NCBI GenBank assembly: GCA_023411445.1
Contig: JAEYOT010000689.1
Span: 1-7,435, forward strand
Direction: 5' to 3'
Length of the DNA: 7,435 bases
Source of the DNA: Pseudomonadota bacterium
Lineage (GTDB): Bacteria > Myxococcota_A > Polyangia > Polyangiales > Polyangiaceae
Position 1 is the stretch's first letter. Each line of letters opens with the position of its first letter. Both the position numbers and the translations under genes were made by a program. The notes beneath the pieces were generated by a model that did no database searches, was not told where the DNA came from, and was given only the letters and a program-made list of their open reading frames with translations. Shown here piece after piece: positions 1 to 7,300 of this stretch.

Positions 1-145
1 GCTGTGGGAGTACGCCTTCTTCACGGACCTCGAGGGCCACCGCGACGACGCTCCCGTGGCGCGCGCGCTGAGCCGGCTGACCGAGATCGGCGCGCGCGTT
101 CGCGTGCTCGGGAGTTACCCACGCGCAATTCCGACCAAGCCGTAA
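1..145 (+). CDS. pheA: Prephenate dehydratase, C-terminal end (partial)
   Basis: This is the 3' end of a gene that begins before the window; the frame runs from base 2 to a TAA at 143-145 and gives 47 residues. The visible peptide starts LWEYAFFTDLEGH, continues with DDAPVARAL, and ends with VRVLGSYPRA plus a short tail. This pattern (W-E-Y-x-F-F-x-D-x-E-G-H, then V-L-G-S-Y-P-R) is the characteristic end of the regulatory ACT domain of prephenate dehydratase. That cytoplasmic enzyme converts prephenate to phenylpyruvate in phenylalanine synthesis, and its ACT domain binds phenylalanine for feedback control. The catalytic domain and any fused chorismate mutase domain lie outside the window, so a monofunctional enzyme cannot be told from a bifunctional P-protein. 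No clear terminator hairpin follows the stop codon. Confidence 0.88.
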   Translation, partial: LWEYAFFTDLEGHRDDAPVARALSRLTEIGARVRVLGSYPRAIPTKP

Positions 146-266
146 CTGGTCAGATTCTTCGGTAAATTCGCGCAGTTATTGGCTACAGCCACACTCAATT
201 CGTCCCGCACCCACATGTGGTTGCGTGTAGACGCGGGTACGAAAAGCCCGTATCTAAACGGCGCCC
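146..266. other. Intergenic region between pheA and the FHA gene
   Basis: This 121-bp gap is AT-richer than the flanking genes in its first half (about 145-205). It contains a perfect 10-bp palindrome, CCACATGTGG, at 211-220, which could be an operator half-site pair or chance. Close to the FHA start lies a TA-rich patch, TATCTAAAC at 251-259, which could act as a -10 element. I find no convincing -35 box and no Shine-Dalgarno sequence before the ATG at 267. The promoter of the FHA gene is probably here, but this is inferred from position and composition only. Confidence 0.4.
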
Positions 267-1160
267 ATGAACGAGAAGGCGCTCGAGCTCGAAACGCCTG
301 CAGACAGCGGTCTGCGCGAGCGCCTGCGTGCGAGCTACGCGCTCAGGCTAGGTACCCGCGAATACAAGCTGAAGGGCAGGCTCACCACGGCTGGGCGCAG
401 CTCCAGCGCGGACATCCCGCTCGTGGGCGCGCTGGTTTCACGCCGCCACGCCACCTTCACGCTCACGGACAGCGGCGTGGAGGTGACGGATCACGGCAGC
501 CGCAACGGTGTGTTCGTGAACGGCGAGCGCATCTCGGGCACCCAGGCGCTCTGCGCCGGCGACATCATCACCATCGGGGATGACTCGCTGACGCTGGTTG
601 AGCTGAGCCCGCCTGCCGAGCGTCGGCAGGAGACGATCTCGGACATGCGGCCCGTGCGGCCCGAGCAGACGCCGCGTCTACCGAGCTTCTCGGATGAGGA
701 CGTCTCGATCGCCACGCGCCGCGCGGACGCCTTTCAGCTGCTGAGCGGCGTGGTCGACAAAGCCTTGGCGCTAGGCCGCGGGGAGGAGGCCGAGCACCTG
801 ATCGGCACTCACTTGGTCGCTGCCCTGGCGGATGCCAGCAGCGGCCGCGGCGTGCCGCCGGAGATCGCGCGCACCGCCGCCCGCTACGCGCTCAAGCTCG
901 CCGCCGCCACCAACAAGAGCAATTGGTTCGACTTCGCCGTGCGGCTCTACCGCGCTCTGGGACAGCCCATGCCGCTACCGATCGTGGACGAGATGTACAC
1001 GCTGGTAAGTCGCCTGCGCGGCCTAGATCGCGCGCTCTTGCGAGACTACCTGGAGGCGCTGCGGGCTAACGCTGACTCGCTCTCGCCAACCGAGCGCTTC
1101 GTGCTCCAGCGCTTGGAAGGCCTCGAGCGCATGGCCGCGCTCCAGTCCGACAAGCCCTGA
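267..1160 (+). CDS. FHA-domain protein with unassigned helical C-terminal half
   Basis: This 297-residue protein probably acts in the cytoplasm, since it has no signal peptide or membrane segment. Residues about 24-113 form a forkhead-associated (FHA) domain, a phosphothreonine-peptide binding module. The diagnostic residues are present: GRSS at 43-46, the S-R-R-H run at 58-61, and GSRNGVFVNG at 77-86. Arg44, Ser58, Arg59, Asn80 and Asn85 match the phosphopeptide-binding positions of the family. A proline-rich linker of about 30 residues follows, then an Ala/Leu/Arg-rich region (about 150-295) with a strongly helical pattern that I cannot assign to a family. No Ser/Thr kinase is encoded in the window, so its partner is unknown. 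The ATG at 267 was chosen because it directly precedes the FHA fold and the upstream sequence is non-coding in character. It lacks an evident Shine-Dalgarno sequence. The gene converges on the outer-membrane protein gene with 6 bp between stops. Confidence 0.9.
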   Translation: MNEKALELETPADSGLRERLRASYALRLGTREYKLKGRLTTAGRSSSADIPLVGALVSRRHATFTLTDSGVEVTDHGSRNGVFVNGERISGTQALCAGDIITIGDDSLTLVELSPPAERRQETISDMRPVRPEQTPRLPSFSDEDVSIATRRADAFQLLSGVVDKALALGRGEEAEHLIGTHLVAALADASSGRGVPPEIARTAARYALKLAAATNKSNWFDFAVRLYRALGQPMPLPIVDEMYTLVSRLRGLDRALLRDYLEALRANADSLSPTERFVLQRLEGLERMAALQSDKP

Positions 1161-1166
1161 CGGTAT

Positions 1167-1742
1167 CTACGGCAGGAGCTCCAGCTCCACCCCCACCAGC
1201 AGCAGACCGGCGAACGTGGTCTGCCCTAGCCGATGAGTGGACGAGCGCTGCTCAGGCTCACCGCCGAACAGCCACGGCGTCCTCGTGTAGTGCACGGTTT
1301 GGCTCTCGCGTCCCAGATCTTCGTCTACCGACGCGACCACGCCGATGAACGCGCGGTGGGCAGCTCGTGCTCGCCTGGAGAACGAGTAGCCGAGCACCAA
1401 CCTCGCGCCGACGTAGGCTAGCTCGTCGTCCGCTCCCGGGTCCTCCGACAGCACGCTCGTGCCCACGTTGCGATAGAAGTGGAGCCCCGCGGCGCCCAAG
1501 ACCCGCAGCGACCACGTCTCTCCCACGCGCAGTCCGCCGAGCACGCCCAGGCTCAGCTGCGCCTCGTAGAGCCCGACGGCCCCAGCCTGCAGACCCAGCT
1601 CCAAGAGCGAGAGCCGATGCAACGCGAGACCGGTCACGGCAGGCCCTGCCATGGTTTCTCCACCGGCTGCGCCTACCCCAGCAAGTAGGGTCGTGTCGGG
1701 CGATTGGCCGAGCAGGGCCAGGGCAGGCAGGAGCAACAGCAC
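1167..1742 (-). CDS. Small secreted, probably beta-barrel outer-membrane protein
   Basis: From the GTG at 1740-1742 this gives 191 residues. The N-terminus is a hydrophobic Leu/Ala core (LLLLPALALLG) followed by GQSPDTT, typical of the end of a signal peptide. The rest alternates polar and nonpolar residues in short Gly-rich strands separated by charged turns, for example LGVLGGLRVGETWSLRVLG and VGARLVLGYSF. It ends in an amphipathic strand, FAGLLLVGVELELLP. This looks like a small outer-membrane barrel of about eight strands, but no named family is recognised and the terminal aromatic residue often seen in such barrels is absent. The GTG start gives a signal peptide without a basic n-region. 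The open frame continues upstream to a stop at 1842-1844 and encodes SRRHGRCCSAV just before the core, so a start at CTG 1776-1778 or ATT 1785-1787 is possible. Gene identity is supported mainly by the signal peptide and the barrel-like pattern. Confidence 0.7.
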   Translation of the reverse strand: MLLLLPALALLGQSPDTTLLAGVGAAGGETMAGPAVTGLALHRLSLLELGLQAGAVGLYEAQLSLGVLGGLRVGETWSLRVLGAAGLHFYRNVGTSVLSEDPGADDELAYVGARLVLGYSFSRRARAAHRAFIGVVASVDEDLGRESQTVHYTRTPWLFGGEPEQRSSTHRLGQTTFAGLLLVGVELELLP

Positions 1743-1883
1743 GACGGCGCTACAGCAACGCCCGTGCCGGCGGCTCAGTCCCGAAATGGGCGCCGAAAGC
1801 GCCGGCGCTGGGCCGCTACTGCCACACTGACTGTTGCTCGATCACCACGAGCGCCGGCGGCGGCTGGTGTTAGCTTCGCGGCC
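1743..1883. other. Divergent intergenic region (outer-membrane protein / DUF502)
   Basis: This 141-bp stretch separates two divergently transcribed genes and should hold both promoters. The part next to 1742 may actually encode the start of the outer-membrane protein signal peptide. A perfect 12-bp GC-rich palindrome, AGCGCCGGCGCT, lies at 1798-1809. On the + strand TTAGCTT at 1870-1876 stands 7-8 bases before the DUF502 ATG and resembles a -10 element. I see no clear -35 box in either direction. Confidence 0.35.
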
Positions 1884-2492
1884 ATGGGTAAGCGGCTCGT
1901 GCGTTACTTTGTTCGCGGTTGCTTGGTGTTGGTGCCGCTCGCGCTCACCGCCTACGTCATCTACTTCACGCTGAGCTGGGTGGACCAACTGGTGCCAGTC
2001 GGGATCCCCGGCGTCGGCTTCTTAATCACGGTCAGCATCGTCACCCTGGTCGGGCTCTTCACTTCGAACGTGGTGGGCAAGAGCGTGTTTCAGTTCACCG
2101 ACCGCCTGCTCTCCAGCATGCCGCTCGTGAAGTTGATCTACACGTCAATCAAGGACTTGATCCGCGCCTTCGTCGGCGACCACAAAAGCTTCGACCGACC
2201 GGCGGCAGTGGCGCTGGTGCCGGGCGGCCCCCGCATGCTGGGCTTCGTCACGCGTGACATGCTGCACGCGCTCGGCTTGCCGGAGCACGTGGCGGTGTAC
2301 TTTCCTCAATCCTACAACTTCGCAGGGCAGCTCTTGATCGTGCCGCGCGACCAGGTGGAGCTGCTCGACGTCCCCAGCTCGGAGGTGATGACGTTCATCG
2401 TCTCCGGCGGCATTTCCGGCTTCGGCCGTGGCCAGTCGCTGGTGCCCCCGCCGACCCTGACCAGCGTGAACATCAAGCCGCCCACGCCCTGA
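1884..2492 (+). CDS. DUF502-family inner-membrane protein
   Basis: From the ATG at 1884 the protein has 202 residues, the usual length for the DUF502 family. Two transmembrane helices are visible at about residues 12-33 and 44-65, each dominated by Leu, Val and Ile, with a basic N-terminus (MGKRLVRYFVR) that suggests a cytoplasmic start. The family's conserved block after the second helix is present: SMPLVKLIYTSIKDL at 78-92. It is followed by GFVT at 120-123 and VAVYFPQSYNFAGQLLIVPR at 136-155, then a VMTFIVSGGIS segment. Family members are integral membrane proteins of unknown function. The frame is open upstream to before 1704, but that part lies antisense to the outer-membrane protein gene and lacks the family's residues, so 1884 is preferred. 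No Shine-Dalgarno sequence is visible; TTAGCTT ends 7 bases before the ATG. The gene converges on the TerB-like gene with 14 bp between stops. Confidence 0.92.
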   Translation: MGKRLVRYFVRGCLVLVPLALTAYVIYFTLSWVDQLVPVGIPGVGFLITVSIVTLVGLFTSNVVGKSVFQFTDRLLSSMPLVKLIYTSIKDLIRAFVGDHKSFDRPAAVALVPGGPRMLGFVTRDMLHALGLPEHVAVYFPQSYNFAGQLLIVPRDQVELLDVPSSEVMTFIVSGGISGFGRGQSLVPPPTLTSVNIKPPTP

Positions 2493-2515
2493 AGGAGCGC
2501 GACCGCTCAGCCTTC
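2491..2515. terminator. Hairpin spanning two convergent stop codons
   Basis: GAAGG (2491-2495) pairs with CCTTC (2511-2515), and inside it AGCG (2496-2499) pairs with CGCT (2504-2507) around a CGAC loop, with a 3-nt bulge CAG. The structure overlaps the TGA of the DUF502 gene (2490-2492) and the stop of the minus-strand TerB-like gene (2507-2509). Its position between convergent genes suits a two-way terminator. There is no T-tract on either side, so it would not be a textbook intrinsic terminator. Confidence 0.45.
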
Positions 2516-2902
2516 GAGCGATTTGCTGGACAGCTGCAGCGCGCCGTCGTGCACGGAGGCGAGGATCTGCTCAGCGTCAGCGTCCGAAATTTCTAGCAGG
2601 CCGATCAACTTCTTGAGCAGTGCTTGCTCGGACTCGCTTTGCTGTCCGTCGGCGTGCGTCAAGAGCGCGGCGTTGGCGAGCAGCAGCTCACGATCCTCCC
2701 GGCTGAGCTCCTTGATCGGCGCGTCCTCCGTCAGGGTGCGCTTCTGCTTGGCGTAAGCCAAGATCTCTCGCTCCTCTTCCTCCGACGCGTCGAAGCCGCA
2801 CAGCATGCCCTCGATCACGCCGGCCTCGGGCGCGGCCACCTTGCCGTCCGCCCAGGCCACCGCGACCAGGGACTTTACGATGTTCTTCTCGCTCGGCGTC
2901 AT
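2507..2902 (-). CDS. TerB-like (tellurite-resistance family) acidic helical protein
   Basis: This 131-residue protein is helical, acidic and soluble, with no signal peptide or membrane segment. It shows the two-repeat pattern of the TerB fold: AWADGKVAAPE at 16-26 and THADGQQSESE at 82-92, each an A-D-G turn followed by a glutamate 4-6 residues later. In TerB relatives (also the N-terminal domain of DjlA) these acidic turns may bind a metal. The name comes from tellurite-resistance operons, but no other ter gene is present, so a role in tellurite resistance is not supported; TerB-like domains are widespread with no single known function. The ATG at 2900-2902 is fixed by a strong Shine-Dalgarno sequence, GAAGGAG. 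The gene lies 131 bp downstream of the REC-kinase gene on the same strand. The gap is large enough for its own promoter, so membership of that operon is uncertain. Confidence 0.85.
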   Translation of the reverse strand: MTPSEKNIVKSLVAVAWADGKVAAPEAGVIEGMLCGFDASEEEEREILAYAKQKRTLTEDAPIKELSREDRELLLANAALLTHADGQQSESEQALLKKLIGLLEISDADAEQILASVHDGALQLSSKSLEG

Positions 2903-2908
2903 TGGTAG

Positions 2909-2915
2909 CTCCTTC
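2909..2915 (-). promoter_or_regulatory. Shine-Dalgarno sequence of the TerB-like gene
   Basis: On the minus strand GAAGGAG stands 6 bases before the ATG at 2902. It is the strongest ribosome-binding site in the window and settles the start of the TerB-like gene. Confidence 0.8.
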
Positions 2916-3033
2916 TAGCCTCGCGCGCGCGGCTCCGTCCGTCACGACGCACCATCCTCCCACGATAGCCAAAGTCCGCTAGCGGATCGAGCGGGGCCAC
3001 GCGGGCGGCTTTTCCGAGCCGGAAACCCGACAT
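2916..3033 (-). other. Intergenic region between the REC-kinase and TerB-like genes
   Basis: Just after the REC-kinase stop (TAA at 3034-3036, minus strand) there is a perfect 6-bp inverted repeat, TTTCCG/CGGAAA with a 3-base loop, at 3011-3025. It could be a weak terminator or attenuator, but no T-tract follows. A perfect 12-bp palindrome, TCCGCTAGCGGA, lies at 2975-2986. Ten bases of alternating CG (2922-2931) lie just upstream of the TerB-like ribosome-binding site. I cannot point to a convincing -35/-10 pair. Confidence 0.35.
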
Positions 3034-4323
3034 TTAGTCCGCGAGTGGCATGCGCAGCGTGGCCACCGTGCCGCCGCCGGGGCGCGGCTTGAGGTCGATG
3101 CTGCCGTTGTGCTTCTTCATGATCGAGTAAGCGATGGATAGACCCAGGCCGGTGCCCTCCCCCACCTGCTTGGTGGTGAAGAACGGCTCCAGCACGCGCT
3201 CCCGCACCTCCTCCGGTATGCCCGCGCCGTCGTCGCTGACGGTGATCACGAACTCGTCGCCCTGCCCGCCCGCTTCGATCTCGACGGTGCCCTGCTCGGC
3301 GATGGCGTCGATGGAGTTGGCGACGAGGTTGAGCAGCACTTGGTTGAGCAAGGCTGGGTAGCAGCTGAGCTCTGCCGGCGGACCGATGCGCGTGAGCACC
3401 TGGATGCGCTCCTTGGTTCGGTGCTGCAAAATGGTGAGCACGGAGTCCACACACTCGGCGATGCTGACGCGCTTGCGCTCGCCCTCGTCCAACCGCGAAA
3501 ACGTGCGCAGCTTGAGCACCAAGTCGCGGATGCGGCCGAGCCCCAGCTCGGTCTCTTCCAAGCGCGTGAACGCGCGTTGCCAGCTCTGCTCCGCTTCGGC
3601 GGGGGCCGGCACCGGCACGGCCTCCCGAAACTGCTCCAAGCAGCGGCGCACGGTCTCCAGGTGGCTCATCACGAAGGCGAGCGGGTTGTTGATCTCGTGC
3701 GCCACGCCCGCCACCAGCTCACCCAGCGACGCCATCTTGGCGGACTGTACCAGCTGCGCTTGAGCCGCCTGCAGATCGCGGTAAGCGCTCTGCAGCTGCT
3801 CGTTGGTCTGCGTGAGGCTCTTGTTGTTGGCGAACAGCTTCTGGTTCGCGTCGGCGAGCTGCTTCCTGGAGCTGTACAGCTCCAGGAACACGCGCACCTT
3901 GCTGCGCAGCACGTCCGCGTCGATGGGCTTGAACAAGAAGTCCACCGCGCCCGAGCCGTAGCCGCGGAGCACGTTTTCTTCCGAGTCGTGCGTCGCGGTC
4001 AGGAAGATGATCGGCACGTCACGCGTGGTCGGGCTCATGCGCGCGTGACGGGCGACCTCGTAGCCGTCCATCTCCGGCATCTGCACGTCGAGGAGCATGA
4101 CCGCGAACTCGTGACGCAAGAGCAAGCGCAGCGCCTGGTTGCCAGAGCTCGCCGAGGTGACGTCGCAGACCAAGTTCTCCAAGAGCGCCCGCAGCGCGAC
4201 CAGGTTGGCCTCCACGTCGTCCACGATCAGCACGACCGGACGCGCCAAGCTCGGCTCTGCCGCGCCGCTCGCGCCGTGCCCGCCGAGCGTCGCGGTAGAA
4301 GCTGGCTCGATCGAGCGCACCAT
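3034..4323 (-). CDS. Soluble hybrid histidine kinase (REC-coiled coil-HisKA-HATPase)
   Basis: The protein has 429 residues from the ATG at 4321-4323; numbering here counts a possible in-frame GTG at 4324-4326 as residue 1. After a variable N-terminus of about 29 residues, a receiver domain spans about 30-148. It has acidic pair D36/D37, phosphoacceptor D80, T110 and K133. A coiled coil (about 150-195) leads to a HisKA domain with the H-box [15 protein letters not shown] and phospho-site H210. The HATPase domain shows N333/N337 in the N-box, DDGAGIP at 365-371 and GEGTGLGLS at 389-397, so kinase activity is expected. No membrane segment is present, and it should act in the cytoplasm. Its ATG overlaps the upstream kinase's stop as TGATG, and GAGGTGG precedes it, which indicates translational coupling and a shared pathway. 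The receiver probably takes input from a partner, perhaps the upstream kinase, to control this kinase. Its own target regulator is not in the window. Confidence 0.93.
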   Translation of the reverse strand: MVRSIEPASTATLGGHGASGAAEPSLARPVVLIVDDVEANLVALRALLENLVCDVTSASSGNQALRLLLRHEFAVMLLDVQMPEMDGYEVARHARMSPTTRDVPIIFLTATHDSEENVLRGYGSGAVDFLFKPIDADVLRSKVRVFLELYSSRKQLADANQKLFANNKSLTQTNEQLQSAYRDLQAAQAQLVQSAKMASLGELVAGVAHEINNPLAFVMSHLETVRRCLEQFREAVPVPAPAEAEQSWQRAFTRLEETELGLGRIRDLVLKLRTFSRLDEGERKRVSIAECVDSVLTILQHRTKERIQVLTRIGPPAELSCYPALLNQVLLNLVANSIDAIAEQGTVEIEAGGQGDEFVITVSDDGAGIPEEVRERVLEPFFTTKQVGEGTGLGLSIAYSIMKKHNGSIDLKPRPGGGTVATLRMPLAD

Positions 4324-7300
4324 CACGCCACCTCGCCGGCGAGCCAGGTGTGGAGGGTGCGGAGCAGCGCGTCGCCATCAATCGGCTTGGGCAAGTAGGC
4401 GCTGGCGCCGGCCGCCAGGCAGCGCTCGCGCTCGCCCTTCATGGCCTTGGCTGTGAGCGCGATCACGGGCAGCTTGCTGAAGCGCTCGTCGCTGCGCAGC
4501 TGCCGCATCGCCTCATAGCCGTCCATCTCCGGCATCATCACATCCATCAGCACGCCGCTCACGTCGGGGTTCTTGGAGAGCAGCTCCAGCGCCTCGCGCC
4601 CGGTCTCGGCCGTCAGCACGTCCGCGCCCCGGCTGCGCAGCAGCGCCGACAACGAGTAGACGGTGCGCATGTCGTCCTCGGCCAAGAGCAGCTTCGCGCC
4701 CTTCAGCGAGACGTCGCTGCGCGTCGCGTGCAGCGGCGGAGGCGGCTGCTGCTCGGTCAGGTGGCGAATGAACAGGTGAATCTCTTCCAGCAAGCGCTCC
4801 GCCGAGCTGCCGTCCTTGAGCACGACGGCCTCAGCGTAGGCCGACAGCTCCTTCATCTCTTGCTTGGAGAGCTCACGGCCGGTGTGGATCACCACCCGCG
4901 GGCCGCCCAGCTCCGGTCGCGCGCGCAGCGCACGCAGCAGGCCCAAGCCATCCATATCCGGCAGGCCCAGGTCCAACACCAGGCAGCCGAAGCTGCCGTG
5001 CGACAGCTCGTCCAGCGCGGCGCCGGCCGTCTGCACGTGCACCGCCGCCAAGCCTTCGCGCTCCAGCAACGTCCTGATCGAGCTACCCTGCGCGGCGTCG
5101 TCTTCCACCACCAGCACGCGGCGGGTCCCGTGATCCTGCGGCAAGAGCAGCCGGATCACGTTCGACAGCTCGCCCAGGCTGGCCGGCTTGACCAGGTAAC
5201 CGATGGCGCCCAAAGCCAGCCCCCGCTGCGGCGAGTGAACGCCAGAGACGAAATGGACCGGCACGTGCCGCGTGACCGGATCGTGCTTGAGGCGCTGCAT
5301 CACGCTGAAGCCGTCGATGTCTGGAAGCTTCACGTCCAGCACGATGCCGAGCGTGCCTCCGCGACGCGCGATGCGCAGCCCCTCTTCGCCGCTCGCGGCC
5401 ACCACGGCCTTGACCCGACGGGCGCGCGCCAGCGCGACGAGCCGCTCCGCCAGCACCGGGTCGTCCTCGATGATCAACAGGTGCGGCTCGCCGGCGACCA
5501 GCGTCGCCGAGTCGTCGTCGACTTGACGCGCCGTGCTCCGCGAAGCTTGGGCCGGAGGCGCCAGCTCCGGCAGCACGCACGCGAAGACGCTCCCGTGCTC
5601 GGAGGTCTCGGCCAGCACCAAGTCGCCACCCAAGAGCCGCGCGGACTCGCGCGCGATCGACAGGCCGAGGCCCGTCCCCATCGGCTTCTTGTCGCCGCCG
5701 CCGGCCACCTGCTCGAATGGCGAGAACACTCGCTCGCGCGCCGCCTCCGGGATACCGCGACCGGTGTCGCTGACCGAGAGCACGACGGCGGCCCCCGGCA
5801 CCACGCTTTTCAGCGCTCCGTCGGGACGCCCCACGCGTAGGGCGATTGTCCCGCGCTCGGTGAACTTGAGCGCGTTGCCAATCAGGTTGACCAGCACGCG
5901 CTCCACGCGCTGCCGATCGGTGACGATCTCTCGTGGGAGATCGCCAGCCAGCTCCGTCACCAGCGTGATACCGCGCTGCGTGGCCGCGGCGTCGAACAGC
6001 CGCCGCACAAACTTGGGGAAGTGCGCGAGCTCCACCGACTGCAGGTTCAGGTCCTGCTTGCCGGCTTCGATCTTGGACAGATCCAGCACGCCGTTGATCA
6101 GCCCGAGCAAGTCCTGCCCGGCCGCGTGGACCGTCCTCAAGTGCTCGATCTGCTTGCTGGTCAGGTTGCCCGAGTCGTTCTCCGCCAGCAGCTGCGACAA
6201 GAGCAGCATGCTGTTGAGCGGGGTGCGAAGCTCGTGCGACATGTTGGCCAAGAACTGCGACTTGTAAGAGCTGACGCGCCTCAGCTCTTCAGCGCGCTCT
6301 TGCAGCACGGCGCGTGCCTCTTCCAGCTCCGCGTTGGCCCGGCGCAGCTCGTCCTGCTGCGCGAGCAGCTCTTGGTTGCTGAGCCGCAGCTCCTCTTCCT
6401 GCGCGCCGAGCTGCTCGGCTTGCGCCTGCGTCTCGGCCAAGAGCCGGCTGCGCGCCGCGCCCGAGCGCGAAGCGTCCAGCGTCATCACCAGCGCCGGCAG
6501 CGCCGCCTCCATCAGCTCGAGCACCCGCGCGCTGGCCGGTGACAGCAGCGCCAGCTCCACCACGCCCAGCTTGCGCCCAGCGTGCACCAGCGGCGCGAGC
6601 AGCAGCTGTCGCGGCGGCGACTCACCCAAGCCGGACCGGATCTTGACGTAGTCCGCCGGCAAGTCGTCGATCAGGCTCACCTGTTCGGCGAGCAAGGCCT
6701 GCCCCACGAGCCCTTCACCGGGTCGGAAGGACGCCGCCGCGGGGTGGCCCGGGCTCTGCACCGGCCCGTCGCCGCCACAGCACGCGTACAGCCGCAGCGT
6801 GCCATCGTCTTCCATCAAGTAGAGCGCGCCGACCGGCGCCGCCACGCGAGCGGTCAGGTAGGTCAGCGCGCGCTCCGCCACCACGGCCGGCAGCAGCTCA
6901 CCCCGCAGCTCGCTGGATAGCTCCGCCAAGCTCTCCTTGAGCCACTCGCGGTGCCCGCGCTCGGTGGCGCTCCGCTGCAGGCTCTCGGCCATGCGGTTGG
7001 CCTCGCGCGCCACCGCGCCCAGCTCGTCATCGCTCGTGACCGGTATCGGCGTGGAGAAGTCTGCCGTGCCGAAGCGCTCCAAACCGTCCGTCAGGTTGCT
7101 CAGCCCTCGCAGCAAGCCACGCGCTCCCCAGGACGCCAGCAGGATGACGAGCAAGCAGCCGACGGCGGCCGCGCCGAGGCGGAGGCGGTCGCCTTGCCGA
7201 GCGGCCAGGCGCACCGAAGCGAAGGCATGAGCGAGCTCGCCGTGACCGAGCGTAGTCGTGCTCTTGATCACCTCGCGAGCCTTCTGCTGGTGCTGCTGCA

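Noticed and set aside
179..583. + strand open frame overlapping the start of the FHA gene
   Set aside because: It is a +1 shadow of the FHA frame; the FHA motifs are in the frame starting at 267.
1175..1188. GGAGC/GCTCC hairpin just after the FHA stop, as a terminator
   Set aside because: It is short (5 bp), lacks a T-tract and lies within the coding 3' end of the minus-strand gene, where it encodes the VELEL repeat; chance is likely in this composition.
1798..1809. Perfect 12-bp palindromes at 1798-1809 and 2975-2986 as operators
   Set aside because: Each occurs once, they differ from each other, and such GC-rich palindromes are expected by chance in this base composition; no matching sites were seen near other starts.
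1367..1873. + strand open frame opposite the outer-membrane protein gene
   Set aside because: The product is extremely Arg/Ala/Pro-rich without a folding pattern. The minus strand here has a signal peptide and strand-like periodicity, so it is the better gene, though this is the least certain locus of the window.
4324..4326. GTG as the start of the REC-kinase
   Set aside because: The adjacent ATG at 4321-4323 overlaps the upstream stop as TGATG and has a well-spaced GAGGTGG, so it is the more likely start; the difference is one residue.
3340..4398. + strand open frame of 352 codons antisense to the REC-kinase gene
   Set aside because: Same reason: low-complexity composition, no domain, and the opposite strand encodes an intact kinase.
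4061..4536. Identical 21-base stretches at 4061-4081 and 4516-4536
   Set aside because: Both encode the conserved receiver motif around MPEMDGY in paralogous receiver domains, so shared protein sequence and codon bias explain the match without invoking a mobile or regulatory repeat.
4350..5840. Long + strand open frame of 496 codons antisense to the hybrid kinase
   Set aside because: It lies fully opposite conserved receiver and kinase domains. Its product is an Arg/Gln/His/Ala-rich sequence with no recognisable domain, typical of antisense frames in GC-rich genes.
5533..6267. + strand open frame of 244 codons antisense to the HisKA/HATPase region
   Set aside because: The product is Ser/Arg/Pro-rich with no domain, and it overlaps well-conserved kinase motifs on the other strand.
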